21,845 nt of DNA. It comes from RGIG5050 sp045636065 (GTDB lineage Bacteria > Verrucomicrobiota > Kiritimatiellia > RFP12 > UBA1067). The stretch is taken from the NCBI GenBank assembly GCA_045636065.1, contig JAZTWW010000020.1:1-21845 (forward strand). The letters run 5' to 3'. Positions 13,238 to 19,754 of this stretch are shown one piece after another (position 1 is the stretch's first letter; every line of letters begins with the position of its first letter). Made by a program: the position numbers and the translations under genes. The notes under the pieces were generated by a model. It saw nothing but the letters and a program-made list of their open reading frames with translations. It was not told where the DNA came from and did no database searches.

Positions 13238-14269
13238 TCATCTGTGCTTTCCATGATTGAGGATATTGACGAGCATGAGCATGACGGGGACTTCCACAAG
13301 GACGCCCACGACGGTCGCAAGCGCGACGGGCGAGGACGTGCCGAAGAGAGAGACGGCGACCGCCACGGACAATTCGAAGAAATTGGACGCCCCGATCATC
13401 GCGGCGGGAGCCATGATTTCCCTCGGTAGCGCAAGTCGGCGGCAAATCGCCCACGACAGGAAGAAAACGAAGAACGTCTGCACCACAAGCGGCACGGCAA
13501 TCAGGACGATGTGAAGCGGGCCGTCGAGGATGACGCGTCCCTGGAACGCAAAGACGAGAATGAGCGTCGCAAGGAGCCCACCCATCGTCAGCGGAGAGAA
13601 CTTCGGTAGAAATCGTTCGCGAAAAAACGTTTCGCCGTACCGCCGCACGACCGTGCGGCGCACGACCACGCCGAGGGAAAGCGGCACAACGACGAACAGA
13701 CCCACGGAGGAGAGAAGCGTTCCCCACGGCACGGCGACACCGCCCACACCCAGCAGTAACTTGACGATCGGTGCAAAGGCGAAAATGATGATAAGGTCGT
13801 TCGTCGCCACTTGCACGACGGTGTAGGCGGCGTCGCCTTTCGTCAGCTGCGACCACACGAACACCATCGCCGTGCAGGGTGCCGCGCCCAAGAGGACCGC
13901 GCCCGCAAGGTAGTCGCCTGCAAGGTTGGCGGGAATCCATGGGCGGAACGCAACGTGGAAGAAGAACCACGCGACCGCGAACATCGTAAACGGTTTGACG
14001 ATCCAGTTCACGCCCCACGTCACAAAGAGGCCGCGCGGTTCGCGCCCGACGTTTCGGATGCTGGCGAAATCGACCTTGAGCATCATCGGAAAGATCATCA
14101 GCCAAATCAAGAAGGCCACAGGCAGCGAGATGTGAGCCACTTCAAGTCGGCCCAACGCGGCTGGAACGGCGGGAAGGCATTTCCCGACAAGGGTACCCAC
14201 CGCCATGCACAGGACAACCCAGATGGAGAGGTGTCGGTCGAAGAAGGAAAGTTTCGTTTGCTCTTTCAT
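13238..14269 (-). CDS. acr3: Acr3-type arsenite efflux permease
   Basis: A 343-residue permease of the bile/arsenite/riboflavin transporter superfamily with about ten membrane spans, the usual Acr3 length. The essential cysteine is in LLGAAPCTAMVFVWSQL (C132), and the second conserved element GASNFFELSVAVAVSLFG contains E299. It exports arsenite from the cytoplasm using the proton motive force. GAAAGGAACAAACC precedes the ATG, and the same 14 bases precede arsEF. It sits between arsP and arsEF. No arsenate reductase (ArsC) gene is visible in the operon; reduction may be encoded elsewhere, or the cell may meet arsenite directly, as expected in an anaerobic setting. Confidence 0.95.
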   Translation of the reverse strand: MKEQTKLSFFDRHLSIWVVLCMAVGTLVGKCLPAVPAALGRLEVAHISLPVAFLIWLMIFPMMLKVDFASIRNVGREPRGLFVTWGVNWIVKPFTMFAVAWFFFHVAFRPWIPANLAGDYLAGAVLLGAAPCTAMVFVWSQLTKGDAAYTVVQVATNDLIIIFAFAPIVKLLLGVGGVAVPWGTLLSSVGLFVVVPLSLGVVVRRTVVRRYGETFFRERFLPKFSPLTMGGLLATLILVFAFQGRVILDGPLHIVLIAVPLVVQTFFVFFLSWAICRRLALPREIMAPAAMIGASNFFELSVAVAVSLFGTSSPVALATVVGVLVEVPVMLMLVNILNHGKHR

Positions 14270-14287
14270 GGTTTGTTCCTTTCTTTT

Positions 14288-15268
14288 TCAGTAAAAGAGG
14301 TTGAGTGTCCATCCGCAGATGACGAAATACGCGAACAGGTAGGCGGCGAAAAGTGCGAGGAGCTTCCCCGTCATGACCTTTTTGAGCATGATGAACTCAG
14401 GGACGGATGCCGCTGCCGTGGAAAGCATGAACGCGAATGCCGTGCCGACAGGCAGTCCCTTGTTGATGAGTTCCCCCGTTATGGGGATGACAGACGTCAC
14501 GTTTGCGTATGTAGGAATGCCAATCACGACGGCGAGGGGAACTGTCCACCACTGTCCGTTGCCAAGATGCGCGGCGATGAAACCGTCCGGCACGAATCCG
14601 TGCAACCCCGCCCCCAGTGCGATACCGACAAGCACCCAAAGCCAGATTCGGCGAAAGATGTCGCGCGTCTCCCCGATGGCGAACGAGAGGCGTTCGCGGA
14701 ATGTAAGGCGGGCTGACATGGCACAACCTTTTCCCCCGCACGAACATTTACAGGGCGCAGACAGCGGCTCAAGCGCAATCAGAAAGCGTTCAGCACGTAT
14801 TGCGTCGAAGAACATACCGCCCACGATGCCGGAGAGGAGTCCAAGCCCGACATAGAGCGAGGTGAGCCCCCAACCGAGCGACCCTGCGAACATCGCGACA
14901 GCTGCCTCGTTCACCGACGGCGACGTGATGAGAAACGCCATCGTGATGCCGAGCGGAATCCGCGCCGCCGTGAAGCCGAGGAAGAGCGGTATCGATGAGC
15001 AGGAGCAGAACGGCGTCACCGCGCCGAGCGTTGCAGCGAGGAAATAGCAGACGAACCGGCTCTTCCCGGACAGAAACGATCGGATCCGATTTGCGTCCAG
15101 CCCCGCCCGCAGGAAGCCGATGACGAATATCATCGCGGCGAGCAGTGCAAAGATCTTGGACGTGTCCTCGATGAAGAAGTGTACGGCGTCCGCGAGTTTC
15201 GTTCCGGCGGCCAGGCCGAGAACCTTATGGGTTAGCCAATCGGCTAAATGAGTGAATGCTTCTAGCAT
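14288..15268 (-). CDS. arsP: ArsP-type permease (DUF318 / PF03773)
   Basis: A 326-residue membrane protein with about eight spans. The family motif TPFCSCSSIPLFLGF (C88, C90) and the downstream SPSVNEAA are conserved in this permease family. A central cytoplasmic loop, CKCSCGGKGC (C173, C175, C177, C182), could bind trivalent arsenic or another thiophilic metal. Characterised ArsP proteins export trivalent methyl and aromatic arsenicals such as reduced roxarsone. GAAAGGACC lies before the ATG. It is the second gene of the operon, 63 bases after arsR. Other PF03773 members have unknown cargo, so the assignment rests partly on its neighbours. Confidence 0.85.
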   Translation of the reverse strand: MLEAFTHLADWLTHKVLGLAAGTKLADAVHFFIEDTSKIFALLAAMIFVIGFLRAGLDANRIRSFLSGKSRFVCYFLAATLGAVTPFCSCSSIPLFLGFTAARIPLGITMAFLITSPSVNEAAVAMFAGSLGWGLTSLYVGLGLLSGIVGGMFFDAIRAERFLIALEPLSAPCKCSCGGKGCAMSARLTFRERLSFAIGETRDIFRRIWLWVLVGIALGAGLHGFVPDGFIAAHLGNGQWWTVPLAVVIGIPTYANVTSVIPITGELINKGLPVGTAFAFMLSTAAASVPEFIMLKKVMTGKLLALFAAYLFAYFVICGWTLNLFY

Positions 15269-15331
15269 CTTTTGGTCCTTTCTTGTTGTCGTTTAGTTGG
15301 TTTGCTAAATGATTGGCTAAAAAAGAAGCTG

Positions 15332-15619
15332 TTACCGCTTCCTGGTCTTCAAGCACTCCAGCATGGTCGCTACACACGGACAGGACAACCGGTAGTAGAT
15401 CGACTTCCCGCGCCGTTCGTCGACGACGACGCCCGCATCCTTGAGGACGGCGAGGTGGCGGCTGATGGTCGGAAACTCGTCGCCAACCGCCTTGACGAAC
15501 TCGCATACGCAATGTTCGCCGTCGGCAAGTTGCTCGACGATCCACAGGCGTGTCGGGTGTCCGAGCGCCTTGAAGAACGCCGCATTGGGTTCTATCGCTT
15601 CTCTGTCGTATCTTTTCAT
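15332..15619 (-). CDS. arsR: ArsR-family arsenic-responsive repressor
   Basis: A 95-residue winged-helix repressor of the ArsR/SmtB family. The recognition helix is in FPTISRHLAVLKDAGVV (about 49-65). Metal-binding thiols are likely in GEHCVCEF (C37, C39), with further cysteines in the C-terminal LSCPCVATMLEC (C80, C82, C89); arsenite or an organoarsenical would bind there and release DNA. The ATG follows AAGG in a short leader from a strong promoter at 15674-15646. It is the first gene of arsR-arsP-acr3-arsEF-arsG and probably represses the whole operon. Confidence 0.95.
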   Translation of the reverse strand: MKRYDREAIEPNAAFFKALGHPTRLWIVEQLADGEHCVCEFVKAVGDEFPTISRHLAVLKDAGVVVDERRGKSIYYRLSCPCVATMLECLKTRKR

Positions 15620-15634
15620 CTGGTGTGCCTTAAA

Positions 15635-15645
15635 AAACGTTTAGC
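15635..15645. promoter_or_regulatory. Candidate ArsR operator (AAACGTTTAGC)
   Basis: AAACGTTT is an 8-base palindrome just downstream of the arsR -10, within the expected transcription start zone. The adjoining TTTAGC (GCTAAA on the minus strand) recurs in the arsR-arsP gap at 15304-15309 and 15316-15321. Confidence 0.35.
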
Positions 15646-15674
15646 AGTATAGCAAAATGACGGATTGGTGTCAA
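15646..15674 (-). promoter_or_regulatory. Near-consensus promoter of the ars operon
   Basis: On the minus strand TTGACA (15674-15669) and TATACT (15651-15646) are separated by 17 bases. This is the closest match to the sigma-70 consensus in the window, which fits a promoter that is strong unless repressed. Confidence 0.85.
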
Positions 15675-15790
15675 TAGGGTACGAAAACTAATGACTCACA
15701 TTGTCCGGAACCGGCCTCTTCCGCAACGATATTGGCGATCTTGCCCACGATGCAGTACATCGCCCCGGTCGATACTACCTCGGCCAGTTC
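15675..15790 (-). pseudogene. Coding-like stretch of unknown origin (possible remnant or short ORF)
   Basis: Read on the minus strand from about 15800, one frame gives SKELAEVVSTGAMYCIVGKI, then ANIVAEEAGSGQCESL, ending at a stop that overlaps the arsR -35. The residue pattern and GC-rich third positions look like true coding sequence. It has no good start; TTG about six codons before KELAEVV is possible and overlaps the end of the NTF2-like gene. It may be the tail of a lost gene. No family was recognised. Confidence 0.25.
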
Positions 15791-15791
15791 C

Positions 15792-16175
15792 TTACTTCTC
15801 AATCGTATTCGAGTTCTGGTTGTACGCTTTGGCGACGCACTTCCATTCGCCGTCGATCTTCAGGAGAAGAAGAACGTCCGTGAAGTCGATCTTGCCGCCC
15901 CAGCCCTCTTCGAGAACGCGCACGACGGCAAGCGTTTCTTCAAGTTCCAACACGTCGATCCGCGTCTTGAAGTTTTCGCCCGCGCCGACGGTGTCGACGT
16001 TGCGGTAGAACTGCTCGATGCTGCCGCGCTCGAACTTGCCGTTGAGGAAGCCGAACAGGCAGGCGTCCTCCGTGAACAGCTCCTTGGCGTACTGGCTGTT
16101 GCCCTCCGCGACGCTGCGCGTGAATTTCGAAGCGGCCTCGACAACCGCGTTGTAGTCTGCGATGCTTGATCTCAT
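15792..16175 (-). CDS. NTF2-like protein (lumazine-binding-like, PF12893 type)
   Basis: A 127-residue protein with the single-domain NTF2/SnoaL cone fold. Typical features are YNAVVEAASKFTRSVAEGNS at the start, LFTEDACLFGFLNGKFERGS, then VLELEETLAVVRVLEE and DGEWKCVAKAYNQ at the end. Such proteins may be small isomerases or ligand-binding proteins; no catalytic residue set is clear. GAAAAGGAAAAG precedes the ATG. The gene is divergent from the HxlR regulator and shares its control region, so it is a probable target of that regulator. Confidence 0.88.
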   Translation of the reverse strand: MRSSIADYNAVVEAASKFTRSVAEGNSQYAKELFTEDACLFGFLNGKFERGSIEQFYRNVDTVGAGENFKTRIDVLELEETLAVVRVLEEGWGGKIDFTDVLLLLKIDGEWKCVAKAYNQNSNTIEK

Positions 16176-16200
16176 TTTCTTTTCCTTTTCGCTTTTTGCC

Positions 16201-16215
16201 GCAGGACAATCCTGC
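16201..16215. promoter_or_regulatory. Perfect 15-base palindrome, candidate HxlR operator
   Basis: GCAGGA-CAA-TCCTGC lies in the divergent gap, just upstream of the hxlR -35 and in the leader of the NTF2-like gene. A smaller palindrome, GTATCATAC, lies at 16279-16287 in the hxlR leader. Confidence 0.5.
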
Positions 16216-16218
16216 TTC

Positions 16219-16247
16219 TTGTAAAACGGGGCGCATTATAATATAAT
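16219..16247 (+). promoter_or_regulatory. Promoter of the hxlR gene
   Basis: TTGTAA (16219-16224) and TATAAT (16242-16247) have 17-base spacing. The start would be near 16254, leaving a leader of about 60 bases that contains GTATCATAC. Confidence 0.65.
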
Positions 16248-16264
16248 ATCTGTCCGAAGCACAA
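16235..16264 (-). promoter_or_regulatory. Divergent promoter of the NTF2-like gene
   Basis: On the minus strand TTGTGC (16264-16259) and TATAAT (16240-16235) have 18-base spacing. The -10 elements of the two divergent promoters abut, so their transcription is probably mutually exclusive. Confidence 0.5.
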
Positions 16265-16315
16265 GAATGCACTTTTTTGTATCATACTAACCAAAAGGAA
16301 ACCAAGGTCGGCAAA

Positions 16316-16672
16316 ATGACTAAGAGCGGGGCGAAGGAACTGCACTGCACGGTGGAGGCGGCTATCGCCGTCATCGGCGGGAAGTACAAGGCCATCATCA
16401 TCTGGTGGCTGAATGAGAAGGGCGTGATGCGATACAGCGAGATCCAGCGCAGGGTGCCGCAGGCGACTGCCAAGATGCTGAGCCAGCAGCTCCGCGAGAT
16501 GGAGGCGGACGGCATCATCTCCCGCAAGGTCTATCCCGTCGTTCCGCCTAAGACCGAATACGCCTTGACCGACCTGGGCAAGGCGACCGTTCCGATCGTA
16601 CACGCGATGGATAAGCGGGGTGCCGATTTCTTCACCCGGCTCGGCGTGCCCATCCCCTGCGATGAAACATAA
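16316..16672 (+). CDS. HxlR-family transcriptional regulator
   Basis: A 118-residue winged-helix regulator of the HxlR/DUF24 family. LHCTVEAAIAVIGGKYKAII has the conserved N-terminal cysteine (C11), which in YodB/HypR-type members senses quinones, aldehydes or disulfide stress. FAMILY-typical residues follow in RYSEIQRRVPQATAKMLSQQ and REMEADGIISRKVYP. ATG 16316 is preceded by AAGG; the frame runs upstream only to a TTG inside the leader. It is divergent from an NTF2-like gene, with three coupled genes downstream. A thiol-based sensor fits the redox character of the region. Confidence 0.93.
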   Translation: MTKSGAKELHCTVEAAIAVIGGKYKAIIIWWLNEKGVMRYSEIQRRVPQATAKMLSQQLREMEADGIISRKVYPVVPPKTEYALTDLGKATVPIVHAMDKRGADFFTRLGVPIPCDET

Positions 16673-16695
16673 ACTTCGATGAATGGGAGACGAAT

Positions 16696-17130
16696 ATGAA
16701 TGTGCAGCAGATAATCGACAGGAATCGCGAGGCGATGCGCCTCTTCGAGAAATGCATCAACACGAACGACCTTGAGCTGGGCCGCAAACTGATCGCGGAA
16801 ACGGCGGCGTTCAAGACGCCCGTTTCGCCTACGCCGCTCTACGGCGCGGAAGGATACCTGAGCGTTGTCAGCCTCATGCGGAAGAGTTTTTCTGACGTGC
16901 AGTGGAAGCTTGTCGATATGGTGGCAGACGAGAGGACGGTCGCCGTCCTGTGGGAATGCTCCGGCACGTTCAACGGCGAAGCGCCGTTCGCGGGGCTTCA
17001 GCCGAACGGACGCCGCTTCACGACCACGGCCATGAACTTCTACTCGTTCGACTTGGGCGGCAAGATCTGCAAGGACGTCGCCGCAACCGGCATCGCGGGC
17101 ATTCTGCAAGGTATCGGCGCGATTCCATGA
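16696..17130 (+). CDS. SnoaL-like / ester-cyclase family protein
   Basis: A 144-residue protein of the SnoaL-like NTF2 superfamily. MNVQQIIDRNREAMRLFEKC begins the first helix, LYGAEGYLSVVSLMRKSFSD and WKLVDMVADERTVAVLWECS form the middle, and PNGRRFTTTAMNFYSFD follows. In described polyketide cyclases of this fold a histidine/aspartate pair is catalytic; here the equivalents are not obvious, so it may be a binding protein. GGGAGACG precedes the ATG. It follows hxlR by 23 bases and overlaps the transporter gene by ATGA, so all four genes are probably one transcript. Confidence 0.85.
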   Translation: MNVQQIIDRNREAMRLFEKCINTNDLELGRKLIAETAAFKTPVSPTPLYGAEGYLSVVSLMRKSFSDVQWKLVDMVADERTVAVLWECSGTFNGEAPFAGLQPNGRRFTTTAMNFYSFDLGGKICKDVAATGIAGILQGIGAIP

Positions 17131-18140
17131 AAGCCATACTCTATGCACTTCTGGCGGCGGTTTTCTACGCCATCAACATCCCGGCATCAAAGGTACTGCT
17201 GCGGGATGTCGGTCCGACAACAATGGCCGCCCTTCTCTATCTTGGCGCGGGTATTGGCATTGCTGTTCTCTCGCTCCTGAACTCCAGAGACCGCACGGCA
17301 TCCGCGCCACTGACGCGCCGGGACATGCCGTTCGTCGTCGGTATGATTGTTCTTGATATCGCCGCGCCCATCTTTCTCATGCTTGGAATCAGGTATGGCA
17401 CCTCTGCCAACGCATCTTTGCTCGGCAACTTCGAGATCGTAGCAACAACAGTTATTGCGCTTTTCATTTTCAGGGAGGCGGTCTCAAAGCGACTCTGGAT
17501 CGCGATTGCGCTCATCACGCTTGCGAGCATCCTGCTCTCGTTCGAAGGAACGGACAGCTTCAGGTTCTCGTATGGTTCGCTGCTTGTCATTGCGGCGACG
17601 GTCTGCTGGGGCTTCGAGAACAACTGTACGCGCAACATCGCGTCGAAGAACACCTACGAGATCGTCATCCTGAAAGGCGTGTTTTCCGGAATCGGCGCGC
17701 TTGCGATCGCCGTCATCCGACATGAGGCGATGCCCAGCCTCGCGCATGTCGCCGCCGCGCTTGCACTTGGCTTTGTGGCTTACGGACTCAGCATCTTCCT
17801 CTACGTCCGCGCGCAGAACGTGCTCGGGGCGGCGAAGGCGAGTGCCTACTATGCCGTTGCGCCGTTCGTTGGGGCGTTGCTTTCGTTCGTCCTGCTGAAA
17901 GAGAGTTTGTCGTGGATGTACCTCGTGGCGCTGGGCGTGATGGTCGCGGGGGCGGCGCTTGTCGTGGTCGATACGCTCGTGCGGCACCACACCCATCCGC
18001 ACCAGCACACCTTCACTCATTTTCACGGGGGCTACGTCCATACGCATACGATCACGCATGCCCACGGACATGACCATTTCAGGACGGACGCTAATCACGC
18101 GCATCGCCATACGCTCGGAGAGCTTGAAAGACTGATATGA
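17127..18140 (+). CDS. EamA/DMT-family transporter with histidine-rich C-terminal tail
   Basis: A 337-residue transporter with about ten membrane spans in two EamA repeats (first from MKAILYALLAAVFYAINIPA, second from GSLLVIAATVCWGFENN, with NIAS and ILKGVFSGIG following). Residues 287-328 form a cytoplasmic or external tail with 16 histidines, beginning HHTHPHQHTFTHFH and continuing HTHTITHAHGHDH, a likely binding site for zinc, nickel or cobalt. Ordinary EamA proteins are about 280-300 residues and end before this point. The start overlaps the SnoaL-like stop by ATGA and the stop overlaps the next ATG by ATGA. The cargo may be a metabolite whose export depends on metal status, or a metal chelate; this is a guess. 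Confidence 0.92.
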   Translation: MKAILYALLAAVFYAINIPASKVLLRDVGPTTMAALLYLGAGIGIAVLSLLNSRDRTASAPLTRRDMPFVVGMIVLDIAAPIFLMLGIRYGTSANASLLGNFEIVATTVIALFIFREAVSKRLWIAIALITLASILLSFEGTDSFRFSYGSLLVIAATVCWGFENNCTRNIASKNTYEIVILKGVFSGIGALAIAVIRHEAMPSLAHVAAALALGFVAYGLSIFLYVRAQNVLGAAKASAYYAVAPFVGALLSFVLLKESLSWMYLVALGVMVAGAALVVVDTLVRHHTHPHQHTFTHFHGGYVHTHTITHAHGHDHFRTDANHAHRHTLGELERLI

Positions 18141-18826
18141 ATCCGGTGTCCACACTCAACATACAAAGTGAATACGAACCGCCAACGGAATTTTTCCGAC
18201 GAATGCGCGTAAAGCACAGTGCGCTTCAAAAGTTCGGATTCAAGAAGGATTCAGGCAGATGGACATATTCCGCGCCTGTCGCCAACGGTGCGCCCGTATG
18301 CACCATTGCCGTGGACGCCGGCGGGATGGTCACGGAGAATACAGTTGATGCAACCACAAACGAGGAGTACGTGCAGCACCACATCGCTGCGGCATCGGGA
18401 AAGTTCGTCGGCGGGGTGAGGCGCGACATAATGGCGCTCATGCGGCGGATCGCCGACGCCTGCTTTGAGCGCGACGTGTTCAAGACCGCCCTCGCCCGCG
18501 GCATCCTCTCGTTCGCGGAGACGGAATGGGGCGAGACGCCCGAGTTCCTGTGGAAGAACTTTCCGGACTACGCCGTGATGCGCAGGAAAGATACGGACAA
18601 GTGGTATGCCCTTCTCGCACGGCTGACCGCCGACAAGGTGGGCGGCAAGAGGGATGATCTGGTCGAAGTCGTAAACCTGCGCAGGACGGAGGGCACGGAC
18701 GGATCGCGCTTCCTGCCCGCCTACCACATGAACAAGAAGACGTGGACTACAGTCATCCTCGACGGAACGATAGATGCCAACAAGTTGTTGCGATTCCTGA
18801 CGGTATCACGCGAGAATGCGCGATGA
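18137..18826 (+). CDS. MmcQ/YjbR family protein with N-terminal extension
   Basis: A 229-residue protein whose C-terminal half matches the MmcQ/YjbR fold (PF04237): FPDYAVMRRKDTDKWYALL, VVNLRR, then FLPAYHMNKKTWTTVILDG at about 192-210. The N-terminal half (1-100) adds a compact domain containing GFKKDSGRWTYSAPVANG and VDATTNEEYVQHHIAAASGK that I do not recognise. MmcQ/YjbR proteins resemble DNA-binding folds, but their function is not established. The start overlaps the transporter stop by ATGA, so it is co-translated and is the last gene of the hxlR group. It converges on the small minus-strand ORF at 18840. Confidence 0.85.
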   Translation: MNPVSTLNIQSEYEPPTEFFRRMRVKHSALQKFGFKKDSGRWTYSAPVANGAPVCTIAVDAGGMVTENTVDATTNEEYVQHHIAAASGKFVGGVRRDIMALMRRIADACFERDVFKTALARGILSFAETEWGETPEFLWKNFPDYAVMRRKDTDKWYALLARLTADKVGGKRDDLVEVVNLRRTEGTDGSRFLPAYHMNKKTWTTVILDGTIDANKLLRFLTVSRENAR

Positions 18827-18839
18827 AGCGTTTTCTCTT

Positions 18840-18935
18840 TTACCAGTGATCTGATAGCCAAGTCAAAAGGTAAAGGAGCGCAACTATGGCGATGCCCACG
18901 CCGATTTCAATCCTTCTTCTAATCTCTTGATCCAT
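18840..18935 (-). CDS. 31-residue single-span membrane protein (predicted)
   Basis: Read on the minus strand, ATG at 18935 opens a 31-codon frame starting MDQEIRRRIEIGVGIAIVAL and ending LLTWLSDHW. The charged N-terminus, one hydrophobic span and aromatic end are typical of small membrane proteins. AGGAA sits directly before the ATG, closer than ideal. A TATACT at 18974-18969 could act as -10. It is divergent from phoB across the Pho-box repeats, so phosphate control is possible. No family was recognised. Its size puts it below most gene-calling cut-offs. Confidence 0.55.
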   Translation of the reverse strand: MDQEIRRRIEIGVGIAIVALLYLLTWLSDHW

Positions 18936-18982
18936 TTCCTATTCTTTTTTCTTTTGTTTTTACAATAAAGTATATACGATGC

Positions 18983-19026
18983 CTGTCAGTTTCCTGTTAG
19001 TTTTCAGTTGTTTTTTTGTCAGATTT
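18983..19026 (+). promoter_or_regulatory. Four Pho-box-like direct repeats
   Basis: CTGTCAG (18983), CTGTTAG (18994), CAGTTGT (19005) and TTGTCAG (19016) start exactly 11 bases apart, each followed by a T-rich tetramer (TTTC, TTTT, TTTT, ATTT). This is the layout of PhoB binding sites (CTGTCAT-like heptamers with A/T-rich 4-base spacers), lying upstream of a PhoB-type regulator. Confidence 0.75.
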
Positions 19027-19062
19027 GCACACACATTTCCTCACACAATCCTGACATGGATA

Positions 19063-19071
19063 TGCGATAAT
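19063..19071 (+). promoter_or_regulatory. Extended -10 of phoB, eight bases before the ATG
   Basis: TGCGATAAT matches the extended -10 pattern (TGn then GATAAT at 19066-19071). The ATG is at 19080 and there is no Shine-Dalgarno, so a leaderless transcript would result. CACAAT at 19044-19049 is an alternative -10 closer to the Pho boxes. Confidence 0.45.
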
Positions 19072-19079
19072 ATATTCCT

Positions 19080-19754
19080 ATGGATAAATTAGTTCTAATC
19101 GAAGATGACCCCGGAATCCGCACGGTGATACGTCTCGCGCTAAAAGGGGCAGGATCCTTCTCTGTCTGCGAAGCTGACAACGGCGCGGACGGGCTTGCCC
19201 TCGTCCAGAGGGAAAAGCCCGCTCTTGTAATCCTCGACATTATGCTGCCGGGGATGGACGGGCTGTCCGTGTGCAGCGCCATACGCCGGACTTCATCCGT
19301 GTCCGGAACGCCAATTGTCATATTGACGGCCCGCACCGCCGAGGAAGACGTTGTGCGCGGACTGGAGCTTGGCGCGGACGACTATATCACAAAACCGTTT
19401 TCAAAGGCGATTCTCGTAGCCCGCGTCAAGGCCGCGCTTCGCCGCTCCTCGCAACCTAAAGGGCCAATCCGCACGCTTGGAGCGCTCGTCCTTGACGAAA
19501 CCACGCGGACAGCATCCATAGACGGCGCCGCGCTGTCGTTGACGCGCAGCGAGTTCGATCTGTTGGACATTCTCTCTGCGCATCCCGGCCGCGTCTATAC
19601 TCGTCAACAGATCATCACCCGAATCCAGCGGGAGGAGAAGGACGTCACAGACCGCACAGTGGATACGCTGATGGTCGGGCTCCGCCGCAAGCTCGGCGAG
19701 TGGGCGGGGCATGTCGAGACGATCCGTGGAATCGGCTACAGGATTACGCCATGA
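19080..19754 (+). CDS. phoB: PhoB-type response regulator (OmpR family)
   Basis: A 224-residue response regulator. The receiver domain (1-118) has the acidic pair in LIEDD, the phosphorylation site D53 in VILDIMLPGMDG, the switch threonine in ILTARTAEED and the lysine in YITKPFSK. The C-terminal winged helix (about 128-224) has LTRSEFDLLDILSAHPGRVY, then DRTVDTLMVGLRRKLG and IRGIGYRITP. OmpR-family layout alone does not define the signal, but the Pho boxes upstream and the Na/Pi transporter downstream support phosphate control. The stop overlaps the kinase start by ATGA. No Shine-Dalgarno precedes the ATG. Confidence 0.9.
   Translation: MDKLVLIEDDPGIRTVIRLALKGAGSFSVCEADNGADGLALVQREKPALVILDIMLPGMDGLSVCSAIRRTSSVSGTPIVILTARTAEEDVVRGLELGADDYITKPFSKAILVARVKAALRRSSQPKGPIRTLGALVLDETTRTASIDGAALSLTRSEFDLLDILSAHPGRVYTRQQIITRIQREEKDVTDRTVDTLMVGLRRKLGEWAGHVETIRGIGYRITP

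Noticed and set aside
13224..14105. Long upstream extension of the arsEF frame overlapping acr3 on the same strand
   Set aside because: The extension is in a different frame from acr3, which has clear family motifs, and translates to arginine-rich sequence without motifs. Starts at 13223 or 13241 with proper context explain the gene.
16277..16315. TTG start for hxlR
   Set aside because: It lies in the leader with no ribosome site; HxlR proteins start near the position given by ATG 16316.
18886..18930. 13-codon plus-strand ORF MAMPTPISILLLIS with AAAGGAG
   Set aside because: Its good ribosome site is tempting, but it is antisense to the longer, more protein-like 31-residue frame and too short to judge.
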